A stretch of DNA of 40,329 nt from Bacillota bacterium (GTDB lineage Bacteria; Bacillota; Clostridia; Lachnospirales; Lachnospiraceae), in the NCBI GenBank assembly GCA_023409835.1, contig JAEYQV010000108.1, forward strand, positions 1-40,329. Direction: 5' to 3'. The position numbers and the translations under genes were made by a program. Below the pieces are notes generated by a model. It was not told the DNA's origin. It ran no database searches and saw nothing but the letters and a program-made list of their open reading frames with translations. This document shows positions 7,317 through 15,866 of the stretch, in pieces (position 1 is the stretch's first letter; every line of letters begins with the position of its first letter).

Positions 7317-8648
7317 TTATAATGCTTGCTCCAATACACCGTCCTTGGTTACAACGGCATAAACATAGGGGTTTTTCTTTGGCTTTTCGCTGCCGATTAC
7401 ATAGGCTGCTAAAAATCTCTTCTTTGCTTCCATTAATTTATCGGCATCATTGGCATAAAGTGTTGCCAGTACATCTCCCTTAGCCACCTTATCTCCCAGC
7501 TTTTTATTCAGCACGATACCGACGGAGAGGTCGATCGTACTCTCCTTCGTCAGTCTTCCTCCGCCGAGGATCAAGGAGGTCATGCCCACCTCATCCGTAT
7601 GGATAAAGGATACATAGCCATCTGTTGGAGATAACACCTCTTCTTCTAATTCAGCTTTTACAAAACGCTCCGTATTAAACACTGCTTCACTGTTACCACC
7701 CTGCGCTTCCACGAACTGGGCAAGCTTCTTCAGGGCTTTTCCGCTGTCAATAGTTTCCTGCAGCATACTGCGGGCTTCCGTAACATCCTTAGCAATTCCC
7801 GCTCCGAGAAGCATATAAGCTGCCAGAGTCAAGCTTACCTTAACAAGATCCTTCGGTCCCTTACCGCTTAAGGCCAGGATTGCTTCCTGTACCTCGAGGG
7901 TATTACCGACCATATTTCCAAGGGGTTGGTTCATATCCGTAATCACCGCATAAGTAGTCCTTCCGGCTATGGTTCCGATCTGTACCATTTCCTTTGCAAG
8001 TGCCAGGGAATCCTCATAGGATTTCATGAAGGCTCCGCTGCCTGTCTTGACATCAAGAACGATGACATCGGCACCGGAAGCAATCTTCTTACTCATGATG
8101 CTGCTGGCAATCAGGGAGATATTATCCACGGTTGCAGTCACATCTCGCAGAGCATACAGCTTCTTATCGGCCGGAGCCAGGTTTGCTGTCTGTCCGACGA
8201 TCGCCATCTTGATGGTATTGACATTATGAATAAACTGCTCCGATGAGATTGAGGTGGAGAAGCCGGGAAAGCTCTCCAGCTTATCAATGGTGCCGCCTGT
8301 ATGCCCGAGTCCACGGCCGGACATCTTTGCAACCGGAATTCCGAGGGAAGCAACCATAGGACTTAACACCAGGGAGGTCTTGTCTCCGACGCCGCCGGTA
8401 CTGTGCTTATCCACCTTAATTCCATGGATGGAGGACAGGTCCAGAAGATCCCCGCTGTTGGCCATGGCAACGGTCAGAGCTGCGGTCTCCTCATGATTCA
8501 TCCCGTTAAGACAGATTGCCATCAATAACGCGGACATCTGGTAATCCGGGATAAGTCCCCCGGTATAGCCCTTTATAATAAATTCTATCTCTTCCCTGCT
8601 CAGTACTTCCTGATTCTTCTTTTTATTAATTAGATCATACATCTGCAT
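7317..8648 (-). CDS. pdp: Pyrimidine-nucleoside phosphorylase
   Basis: Phosphorolysis of uridine and thymidine to base plus (deoxy)ribose-1-phosphate in pyrimidine salvage. The 443 residues carry the thymidine/pyrimidine phosphorylase signature (SGRGLGHTGGTIDKLES, about residues 114-130), VDKHSTGGVGDKTSL in the phosphate site, and DVKTGSGAFMK. Length and N-terminus (MQMYDLINKK) match Geobacillus pyrimidine-nucleoside phosphorylase. A GGAGTG site lies 7 nt upstream of the ATG. A TATAAT at 8713-8718 may be its -10, though no good -35 is present. In many clostridia this gene sits beside deoB between xerD and dacF; deoB is not seen here. Confidence 0.95.
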   Translation of the reverse strand: MQMYDLINKKKNQEVLSREEIEFIIKGYTGGLIPDYQMSALLMAICLNGMNHEETAALTVAMANSGDLLDLSSIHGIKVDKHSTGGVGDKTSLVLSPMVASLGIPVAKMSGRGLGHTGGTIDKLESFPGFSTSISSEQFIHNVNTIKMAIVGQTANLAPADKKLYALRDVTATVDNISLIASSIMSKKIASGADVIVLDVKTGSGAFMKSYEDSLALAKEMVQIGTIAGRTTYAVITDMNQPLGNMVGNTLEVQEAILALSGKGPKDLVKVSLTLAAYMLLGAGIAKDVTEARSMLQETIDSGKALKKLAQFVEAQGGNSEAVFNTERFVKAELEEEVLSPTDGYVSFIHTDEVGMTSLILGGGRLTKESTIDLSVGIVLNKKLGDKVAKGDVLATLYANDADKLMEAKKRFLAAYVIGSEKPKKNPYVYAVVTKDGVLEQAL

Positions 8649-8998
8649 CTTGCTTCACTCCATTTATGTAATATTATGTTTTAACGAATACTACAGCTTA
8701 GGCTGTACCTATATTATATCTCAAAATACCGAAAAATCCTATCTTATTATTAATATTTTTCCCTTCTGAACATTTACGTAATGGTCCGTTATGATAGAAC
8801 CTTCACGTTATGCTCAATGAAAGCTTTCGGTGAAGATAATGATATTCATTATGAGGATGACATTATATCATGCCTATTTTATTTAAATATGAATCGAATA
8901 TCTCCTTCCATCTATGGTTTCCAAAATTTATATAGTTACAGTTGACGAACCGATAAAAACATTATACAATAAATCAACTATTAGAAAGGGTGATTCGT
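8649..8998. other. Divergent intergenic region between pdp and aroF
   Basis: 350 bp. It has a TATAAT for the minus strand (8713-8718), a small inverted repeat tacagc/gctgta (8692-8707) in the pdp leader, and the plus-strand aroF promoter at 8942-8970. The middle (8750-8930) is A/T-rich with no gene or clear structure. Confidence 0.55.
8942..8970 (+). promoter_or_regulatory. sigma-A promoter for aroF
   Basis: TTGACG (8942-8947), 17-bp spacer, TACAAT (8965-8970); the ATG is 28 bp downstream of the -10, so the leader is short and leaves no room for a riboswitch. Confidence 0.75.
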
Positions 8999-10027
8999 AT
9001 GAGTTTCAAATTTATTAAAGAAGTTATCTCACCGGAGGAGCTTGTGAGGGCATATCCGATGCCGGCCAGAGATGTACTCCGTAAAAAAGAACGGGATAAG
9101 CATATTAAAGATATTATAACCGGAGCCTCAGATAAATTTCTCGTTATCATCGGCCCCTGCTCTGCAGATAACGAAGATGCCGTATGTGATTACATCTCCC
9201 GTCTTGCTAAGGTTCAGGAGAAGGTCGAGGATAAGCTAATCTTAGTTCCGAGAATCTATACCAATAAACCAAGAACCACCGGTGAGGGATATAAGGGTAT
9301 TGTGCATCAGCCGGATCCCGAGAAGGAGCCGGATCTGCAGGAAGGCCTGATTGCTATGAGAAAGATGCATCTACGGGCCATCTCGGAAAGCGGATTAACC
9401 GCTGCGGATGAGATGCTCTATCCGGAAAACTGGCCTTATGTCGAGGACATCCTCTCCTACGTTGCTGTCGGAGCCCGTTCCGTAGAGGACCAGCAGCACA
9501 GACTGACCATCAGCGGTATGGATGTACCGGCCGGAATGAAGAACCCGACCAGCGGTGATTTCTCCGTTATGCTGAATTCCGTGGTTGCAGCTCAGGCGAG
9601 TCATACCTTCCTCTATCGTACCTGGGAGGTCGTAACCTCCGGCAATCCCCTGGCCCATACGATCCTTCGGGGTGCAGTGAACAAACACGGTCAGTCACAG
9701 GCGAACTACCATTATGAGGATCTGATCCGTCTGGTTGATATGTATAATGAACGGGATCTCTTACATCCGGCCGCCATTATTGACGCGAACCATGCCAACT
9801 CCAATAAGCTGTATGCCGAGCAGCCCCGTATCGTGAAGGAAGTGCTCCACAGCCGCAGGGTATCTCCGGATATCGCCAAGCTCGTGAAGGGTGTCATGAT
9901 AGAGAGCTATATTGAAGGCGGCAGCCAAAAGGTCAGTGGGCATGTCTACGGCAAATCCATCACCGACCCCTGTCTCGGCTGGGCAGAATCCGAGAAGCTG
10001 ATCTATACCATAGCAGAAGGACTATAA
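8999..10027 (+). CDS. aroF: 3-deoxy-7-phosphoheptulonate (DAHP) synthase, class I AroF/G/H type
   Basis: Joins phosphoenolpyruvate and erythrose-4-phosphate, the entry step of the shikimate pathway to aromatic amino acids. The 342 residues contain the expected motifs: LVIIGPCSADNEDAV, RIYTNKPRTTGEGYKG, ISESGLTAADEML, GARSVEDQQHR, SGMDVPAGMKNPTSGD, DANHANSNK and ESYIEGGSQ. I use the ATG at 8999, which has AGAAAGGG at the right distance; a GTG at 8990 in frame lies within that site. The gene stands alone on the plus strand between minus-strand genes, with its own promoter and terminator. The subtype (which amino acid inhibits it) cannot be told by eye. Confidence 0.95.
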   Translation: MSFKFIKEVISPEELVRAYPMPARDVLRKKERDKHIKDIITGASDKFLVIIGPCSADNEDAVCDYISRLAKVQEKVEDKLILVPRIYTNKPRTTGEGYKGIVHQPDPEKEPDLQEGLIAMRKMHLRAISESGLTAADEMLYPENWPYVEDILSYVAVGARSVEDQQHRLTISGMDVPAGMKNPTSGDFSVMLNSVVAAQASHTFLYRTWEVVTSGNPLAHTILRGAVNKHGQSQANYHYEDLIRLVDMYNERDLLHPAAIIDANHANSNKLYAEQPRIVKEVLHSRRVSPDIAKLVKGVMIESYIEGGSQKVSGHVYGKSITDPCLGWAESEKLIYTIAEGL

Positions 10028-10058
10028 ATAAATCCCATAAAACAAATACCATAAAATT

Positions 10059-10112
10059 ATTGATATGACCCCAAATGTTAGATCAAAATCTAGCTTTTGG
10101 GGTCATATCAAT
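10059..10112. terminator. Bidirectional terminator between aroF and xerD
   Basis: Perfect 17-bp stem (10059-10075 with 10096-10112), GC-rich in the centre (gacccc/ggggtc), with a nested tagat/atcta hairpin in the loop. T-rich flanks lie on both sides, so it serves both convergent units. Confidence 0.88.
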
Positions 10113-10140
10113 TTATTCATCATATTATTTAATTCTCAAC

Positions 10141-11016
10141 TTAAGCTCTCGGGTGTGTGTTCATATACACTTCTCTGCTGTTCTTATAGCTCCTGGCCAC
10201 ATACAGCTGTGTCGTGCTGATATCGGAGTGACCCAGGAATTCCTGCACACTGACTAAATCAGCACCGTTATCGATCAGGTGGGCGGCAAAGGAATGTCTT
10301 ATGATATTCGGATTGATCTCCTGAATTCCTACCTCCTTGGCATAAGCCTTTAAGATCTTCCAGAAGCCCTGTCTGGTCAGTTGCTCTCCGGAGGAATTCA
10401 AGAATAGAATATCATTATTCTTCTTATTGAATGCGGTATCCCTGACAGCTAAATAATCCTGCAGGGCATTCTTCGCGGTTTTGCCGAAGGGGATATTTCT
10501 CTCCTTCCTGTCACCGCAGGATAAATACCGACCTGTCAGGTTGATATCCGATAATCTTAAGGTGATCAGCTCCGTCACCTTCATGCCGGTGGCATACATC
10601 AGCTCCAGCATTGCCTTGTCCCGAAGACCCTTACCTGTCTTAACGTTCGGCTGCTTCAGCAGTCGGTCAATCAGCTCCGTAGGAATGATCTGAGGGGATT
10701 TCTTGATAACCTTCGGTGGTTTGAGTCGTTCGGAGGGATCTCCGTTTATCCTTCCATGCTTCAAAAGATACAGTAAAAATGCTCTGATGGATGCGATATT
10801 CCTCGATACAGAAGCAGCCGTCAAGCCTTCCTTCTCTAAGGATAACACATAAGAATTCAAGCTGGTCTCGCTGATTTTTTGAACCGAACTGATGCCCTGC
10901 CTATTCAGGTATGCTGCCAGCTTCTTCAAGTCATTTTGATAAGCCTCGACCGTATTCAGGGAAGCGTGTTTCACCTCCTGAAGATATGTAACAAAGTCGT
11001 TAATGTACTGATTCAT
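10141..11016 (-). CDS. xerD: Tyrosine recombinase XerD-like protein with altered catalytic residues
   Basis: XerD family recombinase of 291 residues: N-terminal SAM-like domain (FVTYLQEVKHASLNTVEAY) and C-terminal catalytic domain ending GHSDISTTQLYV. XerD works with XerC at dif to resolve chromosome dimers. Of the usual R-K-H-R-H-Y set, K171, R240, H263 and Y272 are present, but the first Arg is K146 (ATGMKVTEL) and the HxxR His is N237 (PNIIRHSF). The DNA codons (AAG, AAT) confirm both. It is the last gene of proC-nudF-spoIIM-xerD, the usual clostridial position next to spoIIM, so it is probably the chromosomal XerD orthologue. Whether it still cuts DNA is uncertain. Confidence 0.85.
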   Translation of the reverse strand: MNQYINDFVTYLQEVKHASLNTVEAYQNDLKKLAAYLNRQGISSVQKISETSLNSYVLSLEKEGLTAASVSRNIASIRAFLLYLLKHGRINGDPSERLKPPKVIKKSPQIIPTELIDRLLKQPNVKTGKGLRDKAMLELMYATGMKVTELITLRLSDINLTGRYLSCGDRKERNIPFGKTAKNALQDYLAVRDTAFNKKNNDILFLNSSGEQLTRQGFWKILKAYAKEVGIQEINPNIIRHSFAAHLIDNGADLVSVQEFLGHSDISTTQLYVARSYKNSREVYMNTHPRA

Positions 11017-11081
11017 TTCCTACCTCCTCATTTGCCAATAGAATGGTTCGCATTAACTTAGTAGTTAACGTGGAGTAAGCG

Positions 11082-11702
11082 TTACGTAAATAAATTCAGC
11101 GTTTTCTTTAGTATATACGATCCCGGATATGCTTCCAAGAAGCTTCCCAGTAGCAGTAGAATTGCAAGAACAATCAATAACAGCAGGTATTGCCTCAGAT
11201 ACCTTACTATCGTTCCCATCGGATTACTTTTCTCATAATAGATCGTTCTGCATAGGGTAAATCCCTTATAGAGACAAATCAACGATATGGGCAGATAAAC
11301 CAGACCGTGAGGGAATGGGTATACCAACATCAATAGGAAGCCCTTCAACCCGTATTGCATCGCGATGGCCGATACGAAGAAGCCTGATGAGAAGCCAAAG
11401 GCAATAATCCGGAAGGCCATATAGGGAATCCCCAAAATCGTAATGCTAAGCAGCCAGAATATTGCAAATTCCTTGAAGTTATCGCGTAATACATAGAGAA
11501 AAAGGCCGTGGTAGTTAATGTCCTTCTTCACTATATCGGTAAAAACGGTGCTCTGGTATTCCGCCAGTTGCTTCGCATAGCTGTCATGGAAGATATTCGC
11601 GAACAATACTCCGAGGAATAAGCCCAATATCAACAGTATAACGGTCAGCTGTATTATGTTGAGACGGTGTAGCTGTAATTTTAATTGCTTCATAACCTTC
11701 AT
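11082..11702 (-). CDS. spoIIM: Stage II sporulation protein M (SpoIIM)
   Basis: Membrane protein of the SpoIIDMP complex that drives septal peptidoglycan remodelling and engulfment of the forespore. The 206 residues show a short cytoplasmic N-terminus and about five transmembrane helices (for instance IIQLTVILLILGLFLGVLFA and FAIFWLLSITILGIPYMAF), with the family pattern LLMLVYPFPHGLVYLP. Length is close to the Bacillus protein (214). It lies between nudF and xerD, a gene order common in clostridia. It has a GAGGATAGG site upstream; a second ATG three codons in is an alternative start. Confidence 0.92.
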   Translation of the reverse strand: MKVMKQLKLQLHRLNIIQLTVILLILGLFLGVLFANIFHDSYAKQLAEYQSTVFTDIVKKDINYHGLFLYVLRDNFKEFAIFWLLSITILGIPYMAFRIIAFGFSSGFFVSAIAMQYGLKGFLLMLVYPFPHGLVYLPISLICLYKGFTLCRTIYYEKSNPMGTIVRYLRQYLLLLIVLAILLLLGSFLEAYPGSYILKKTLNLFT

Positions 11703-11758
11703 CCTGTCCTATCCTCTTCTCTAGAAGATATGACGAAAATGAGGAAATAGAACAACCC

Positions 11759-12298
11759 CTATAAGCCAAGCTTATTTTTATAGGCCAATAATCCGGCGAT
11801 GGTTTTCGCATCCTTGATGCTGCCGTCCAAAATCATTCCGGTCAGCTCCTCCAGCGTATGACGTTCTACAGATACGAATTCATCCTCGTCCAGGTTCTGG
11901 CTCGTAGGAGTCAGCCCCGTGGTATAGAAGATACAGATCTTCTCATTGCTGAAGGCTACAGTTGTATACACATCAATCAGATGATGTACCTCTCCCGCCT
12001 TATAACCGGTCTCCTCCTCACATTCCCGGATGGCACAGGTTAAGTTGTCCTCTCCCGAATTCAAGCCTCCGGCCGGAATCTCAAGAGAGTAGCCATCAAT
12101 TGCATTCCGGTATTGCCGGACCATAAGAATTCTGCCGTCCTGATCTACCGGAATCATTGCAGAGGCACCTCTGTGATTAATAAAGTCAAATTGAGTCGTC
12201 TTCTCACCGTTGATCTCCAGAGTATCAGTATAAAAATCTATAATTCTTCCCTGATAGGATAATTCCCTTTTTAATCGTTTGAACTGTTCCATATCCAT
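11759..12298 (-). CDS. nudF: NUDIX hydrolase, probable ADP-ribose pyrophosphatase (NudF)
   Basis: Hydrolyses ADP-ribose to AMP and ribose-5-phosphate. The 179 residues carry a full Nudix box G-x5-E-x7-REx2EEx-G (GGLNSGED...AIRECEEETGY, about residues 76-98), and the ADP-ribose pyrophosphatase features VRQYRNAIDGYSLEIPAGG upstream of it. The box is intact. It lies 11 bp after proC and 56 bp before spoIIM, so it is part of that operon. Confidence 0.9.
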   Translation of the reverse strand: MDMEQFKRLKRELSYQGRIIDFYTDTLEINGEKTTQFDFINHRGASAMIPVDQDGRILMVRQYRNAIDGYSLEIPAGGLNSGEDNLTCAIRECEEETGYKAGEVHHLIDVYTTVAFSNEKICIFYTTGLTPTSQNLDEDEFVSVERHTLEELTGMILDGSIKDAKTIAGLLAYKNKLGL

Positions 12299-12309
12299 CT
12301 CCCATTCTG

Positions 12310-13116
12310 TTATTTCTTTTGACTTAAGCTGACCGCCTTATCATAGCAGGCATCCGTTGCCTTAATAATAGCATTTCTAAAGCCATACTCCTCCAGAGCA
12401 CTGACTCCGGCAATCGTTGTCCCGCCGGGGGAGCATACATTATCCTTCAGCTTACCGGGATGCTCACCGGTTTCAAGAACCATAGCAGCTGCTCCGAGCA
12501 CGGTCTGTGCAGCCAGGGTATAAGCCTTATCCCTGGGGATTCCGTATTTCACCACGCTGTCTGCCAGGGCTTCGATAAACAGATATACATAAGCCGGCGA
12601 GCTTCCGTTGGCACATACCACGGCATTCATCAGAGACTCCTCAAACACCTCATATTTTCCGTAGGAGCTAAAGAAACGATCCATAAGCTCCTTCTCCTCA
12701 TCTAAAAAAACAGCCTTCGAGTAGCAAACACCGGTCATTCCCCGATTCACCATGGCTGGGGTATTTGGCATAATTCTGACGATCCTGGTCTGTTCGGATA
12801 AACCTTTCGTGATCGTATCAATGGTAATCCCTGCAGCGATTGAGATCACGATATGGTCCTTTGTTACATAAGCCCTGATTTCCTCCAGCACCTCGGGGAA
12901 AAACTGGGGCTTAACCGCCAACACCAGGTACTTGCAGCTCTTAACCAGCATAATATTATCAGCGGAATAGGGGACACCGGTTTCCTCCTGCACTGCCCTG
13001 TTCCTCGCTGCGGAATGATCCGAATAGGTAACTTCCTCTCTTCCAAAGGTATTAATTGCCGCTTTTAACAGGGGATATCCCATGTTTCCTACACCGATAA
13101 AGCCAAATAATGCCAT
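12310..13116 (-). CDS. proC: Pyrroline-5-carboxylate reductase (ProC)
   Basis: Last step of proline synthesis, reducing pyrroline-5-carboxylate with NAD(P)H. The 268 residues begin with the Rossmann motif FGFIGVGNMGYPLL and end with the family signature SPGGTTIAGVSALE. MPNTPAMVNRGMT and NGSSPAYVYLFIEALAD form the substrate region. An AGAAGGATG site precedes the ATG. It heads the operon proC-nudF-spoIIM-xerD; proB and proA lie 12-15 kb to the right in another operon. Confidence 0.97.
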   Translation of the reverse strand: MALFGFIGVGNMGYPLLKAAINTFGREEVTYSDHSAARNRAVQEETGVPYSADNIMLVKSCKYLVLAVKPQFFPEVLEEIRAYVTKDHIVISIAAGITIDTITKGLSEQTRIVRIMPNTPAMVNRGMTGVCYSKAVFLDEEKELMDRFFSSYGKYEVFEESLMNAVVCANGSSPAYVYLFIEALADSVVKYGIPRDKAYTLAAQTVLGAAAMVLETGEHPGKLKDNVCSPGGTTIAGVSALEEYGFRNAIIKATDACYDKAVSLSQKK

Positions 13117-13154
13117 GATTCATCCTTCTTTCTTATCAACTTCATGTTAACATA

Positions 13155-13183
13155 ATAATATTACATTTTATAGTAATTAGCAA
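13155..13183 (-). promoter_or_regulatory. sigma-A promoter for proC-nudF-spoIIM-xerD
   Basis: TTGCTA (13178-13183), 17-bp spacer, TATTAT (13155-13160) on the minus strand, about 40 bp upstream of the proC ATG. Confidence 0.65.
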
Positions 13184-13303
13184 GTACCCTATTGTTATTA
13201 TACGGAACTTATTTAAATTCAACTATGCTTCACTATCTTAATCTGCAGTGCTGATACATGTCGTTCCAAGGTCATTTCTGATACCACTGATCAAAGATTA
13301 TAG

Positions 13304-13346
13304 ATAATAAAAGCCTCTACCCATCAACAATGATTGGTAAAGGCTT
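13304..13346 (-). terminator. Terminator after trmO
   Basis: Minus-strand stem AAGCCTTTACC pairing with GGTAGAGGCTT (one mismatch) with a TTATTATC tail, just after the trmO stop. Confidence 0.75.
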
Positions 13347-13352
13347 CGTATA

Positions 13353-14096
13353 TCATAGCTTCACTACCTCATATACAGTCAGAAGGTGTCCTTGCACCGT
13401 GAACCGTACATCAAAACCTGCAAATTCCACTCCATAGATCCGGTCCGGATCCTTTTGGTAGGAGGGCCGTGGATCACATGCCAGTACTCCTATAATTGCT
13501 TCTCTCCGATCCTCAGGGATCAGGCAAAGCCATTCCTTTGGAAACACTACTTCCAATGCATAATCGATCAGAGGATCGGCAAACCCACCTGCAGCCTCCG
13601 GATGGCTATCGGTATAAGGCAAATAAGGCTTGATATCATAAATCGGAGTATGATCCATCAGGTCAGCACCGGAGACATGAAGCACCGGGCCTTGGTCTGT
13701 ATATTCCACCCCATTCAGCTTCACAGAGGAGAGCCCAATCGGATTCGGACGGAAGGGGGAGCGTGTTGCGAATACACCCATCCGTTTATTTCCTCCCAGC
13801 CTTGGAGGCTTCACCATCGGAGCCCAGGAATCACGCCCATTATCAGAAAATCCCCAGAGCAGCCAGATGTGGGAAAATCCCTCCAGACCACGGAAGGCAT
13901 CCGGATTGTTATACTCCGGTTCAAACATTATAACAGCTTTCAGGGAATCAACGATACCACTTTGGCGTGGAATACCAAATTTCGTTGGAAAATCCGTATG
14001 AATCCGGGCAATCACCTTCAAGGAATGCTCCGCAGAACTGGTGGATATCTGATTCATATGCTTTTTTTTATTACTCTTTGGGACTCTATAAAACAA
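13353..14096 (-). CDS. trmO: tRNA (N6-threonylcarbamoyladenosine-37) N6-methyltransferase TrmO
   Basis: SAM-dependent methylation of t6A37 in tRNA-Thr type tRNAs. The 247 residues match E. coli TrmO (YaeB): KFGIPRQSGIVDS, FRGLEGFSHIWLLW, PPRLGGNKRMGVFATRSP, FRPNPIGLS, DHTPIYDIKPYLPY and a C-terminal DPRPSYQKDPDRIYGVEF. The favoured start is a TTG at 14096 with GAAGGGAAG 9 nt upstream. The ATG at 14057 lies inside a poly-A tract without a ribosome site, although the homology begins only after it. Single gene with a terminator. Confidence 0.9.
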   Translation of the reverse strand: MFYRVPKSNKKKHMNQISTSSAEHSLKVIARIHTDFPTKFGIPRQSGIVDSLKAVIMFEPEYNNPDAFRGLEGFSHIWLLWGFSDNGRDSWAPMVKPPRLGGNKRMGVFATRSPFRPNPIGLSSVKLNGVEYTDQGPVLHVSGADLMDHTPIYDIKPYLPYTDSHPEAAGGFADPLIDYALEVVFPKEWLCLIPEDRREAIIGVLACDPRPSYQKDPDRIYGVEFAGFDVRFTVQGHLLTVYEVVKL

Positions 14097-14250
14097 TTGT
14101 ACTTACTTCCCTTCTTTTTAAGTAAGAGCCAGGTGTCCGCTTGCTGATACTAAACAAACAATATTCTACTTTACCTCAGGCCGGATTGCATAATTTCATT
14201 ATGTAAACAGTATCGTATCAGAAGGATTATCCTATTCTTCTATGACTGTA

Positions 14251-15450
14251 TTAAGCCAGATTATTCAGGAACTCTTCGATCCGGTCCAGTCCCTTCTTGA
14301 TCTGCTCCATGGAGATCGCATAGGATAAGCGGATATGGTCCGGAGCACCAAAATCATCACAGGGAATCACTGCTACATTATAATCCTCAATCAGGATCTT
14401 CGCCAGGTTGGCCAGATTACCGATCTTCTCACCCTTGTACTGCTTGTCGAGAGTCTCACTGACATCTACAAAGAGATAGAAGGCTCCCTGAGGCTTTAGT
14501 GCAGAGATGAGCTTCATCGTAGATACTCTCTCATACATATAATCTCTTCTGCGATTGAACTCCTCACTCATTCTGTAAACTGAATCCTGCGGGCCGATCA
14601 ATGCTTCGTAGGCTGCCTTCTGCGCAATGGAGTTCGGGTTCGAGGTCTGATGGCTCTGAACGCTTCCCATCAGCTTCGCAATCTCCTTCGGAGATCCGGT
14701 GTAACCAATTCTCCAACCGGTCATAGAGTAGCTCTTCGCCACACCGCTGCAGGTAATCGTTCGATTATAGATATCCTCATTCAGGGAAGCGATACTGACC
14801 GGCTGATCATCACCGTAGATCAGGTTCTCATACATCTCGTCAGATACCACATAGAAATCCTTCCTGACAGCAACCTCTGCAATCGCCTCCAGCTCCTCCC
14901 TTGTATAAAGCATACCGGTCGGATTGCTTGGGGAGTTAAGGACCAATGCCTTGGTGTTCTCCGTGCAGGCTGCTTCGATCTGAGCTGCCGTAACCTTGTA
15001 GCTGTTCGATTTCTCACCGTATATAATCACCGGAACACCGTCGGAGAGCTTCACGATCTCCGGGTAGCTTAACCAGAAGGGTGCCGGAATGATTACTTCA
15101 TCTCCCGGATTTAAGATTGCTTCGAATACATTGGTCAGTGAATGCTTTCCTCCGTTACTGACTACGATCTGACTGGGTTCATACTTTAATCCGTTGAATT
15201 TTAAAAATTTATCGCAGATGGCCTTTCGAAGCTCCAGGGTTCCCTCTGCCGGGGTATATTTTGTGAAGCCTGCATGGATAGCTTTAATCGCAGCTTCACA
15301 GATATTATCGGGAGTGTTAAAATCAGGTTCCCCCGCTCCAAAGCCTACAACGTCAATTCCGTTTGCCATCAGCTCTTTTGCCTTTGCAGTGATGGCCAGG
15401 GTTGATGAAGGCTTCACCGCCAATGCTTTCTTAGATAATGTTAGTGCCAT
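14251..15450 (-). CDS. aspB: Pyridoxal-phosphate aminotransferase, aspartate type (AspB/AspC)
   Basis: Class I aminotransferase of 399 residues, subgroup I-gamma like Bacillus/Thermus aspartate aminotransferases, exchanging amino groups between aspartate and 2-oxoglutarate. Motifs are GFGAGEPDFNTPDNI, KYTPAEGTLELRKAI, PAPFWLSYPE, NSPSNPTGMLY, SDEMYENLIY, the PLP lysine in SGVAKSYSMTGWRIGY and HIRLSYA. The frame opens at 15483, but the ATG at 15450 has a perfect AGGAGG site and begins the homologous part (MALTLSKKALAVKPS). Substrate assignment is by family. Confidence 0.93.
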   Translation of the reverse strand: MALTLSKKALAVKPSSTLAITAKAKELMANGIDVVGFGAGEPDFNTPDNICEAAIKAIHAGFTKYTPAEGTLELRKAICDKFLKFNGLKYEPSQIVVSNGGKHSLTNVFEAILNPGDEVIIPAPFWLSYPEIVKLSDGVPVIIYGEKSNSYKVTAAQIEAACTENTKALVLNSPSNPTGMLYTREELEAIAEVAVRKDFYVVSDEMYENLIYGDDQPVSIASLNEDIYNRTITCSGVAKSYSMTGWRIGYTGSPKEIAKLMGSVQSHQTSNPNSIAQKAAYEALIGPQDSVYRMSEEFNRRRDYMYERVSTMKLISALKPQGAFYLFVDVSETLDKQYKGEKIGNLANLAKILIEDYNVAVIPCDDFGAPDHIRLSYAISMEQIKKGLDRIEEFLNNLA

Positions 15451-15564
15451 ATTTCCTCCTATTCCTGTGTACGCTCCTATCACAAGTGAAAGCTTTATTT
15501 CATCCCGCTTCCATATGTCTCCGTAGAGCAGCTAGATAATTCCCGGTTCTGTAATTTATTAAAC

Positions 15565-15593
15565 ATTGTAATATAGAAGTTTTTAAATTACAA
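15565..15593 (-). promoter_or_regulatory. sigma-A promoter for aspB
   Basis: TTGTAA (15588-15593), 17-bp spacer, TACAAT (15565-15570) on the minus strand; the start point lies about 107 nt before the ATG. Confidence 0.65.
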
Positions 15594-15777
15594 CAAAAAT
15601 TTCAAAATAATTGGAAAAAGTATTTTCACAGACTATCATTTGTCCGCACTACACGGAGTTTTTGTGCATTTTGTATATTTGTATTTACTTTTTCTCCCTG
15701 ATTAGGATATTACAGCTACCTCCTCTTCCTGAGTTTCCTTAAATAATGATCAAACAATGATAGCCCCATGGAGACAC

Positions 15778-15806
15778 TTGCTCTTTTCGCTTATGGGAGT
15801 TACAAT
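15778..15806 (+). promoter_or_regulatory. sigma-A-like promoter for the double-MerR gene
   Basis: TTGCTC (15778-15783), 17-bp spacer, TACAAT (15801-15806); the ATG is about 60 bp downstream. The spacer is ordinary, not the 19-20 bp typical of MerR-activated promoters. Confidence 0.55.
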
Positions 15807-15866
15807 AAAACCATCCATTATAACACCAGACTTTCTAATCATACTATGATGATAAGAAAATAAAGA

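Larger units (their letters stand above)
15451..15866. other. Divergent intergenic region between aspB and the double-MerR gene
   Basis: 416 bp with promoters in both directions (minus 15565-15593, plus 15778-15806). The aspB leader is about 107 nt with no hairpin I trust. The stretch 15600-15770 shows nothing recognisable. At 15821-15836 it holds a 16-nt word that recurs before the ABC gene. Confidence 0.55.

Noticed and set aside
8649..8998. A riboswitch or T-box before aroF
   Set aside because: The promoter leaves a leader of only about 20 nt, and no anti-terminator or specifier fold is visible.
11584..11811. Minus-strand frame between nudF and spoIIM
   Set aside because: Overlaps the ends of both genes in another frame, with no motif of its own.
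13386..14147. Plus-strand frame of 253 codons opposite trmO
   Set aside because: Shadow of trmO, whose motifs are unmistakable.
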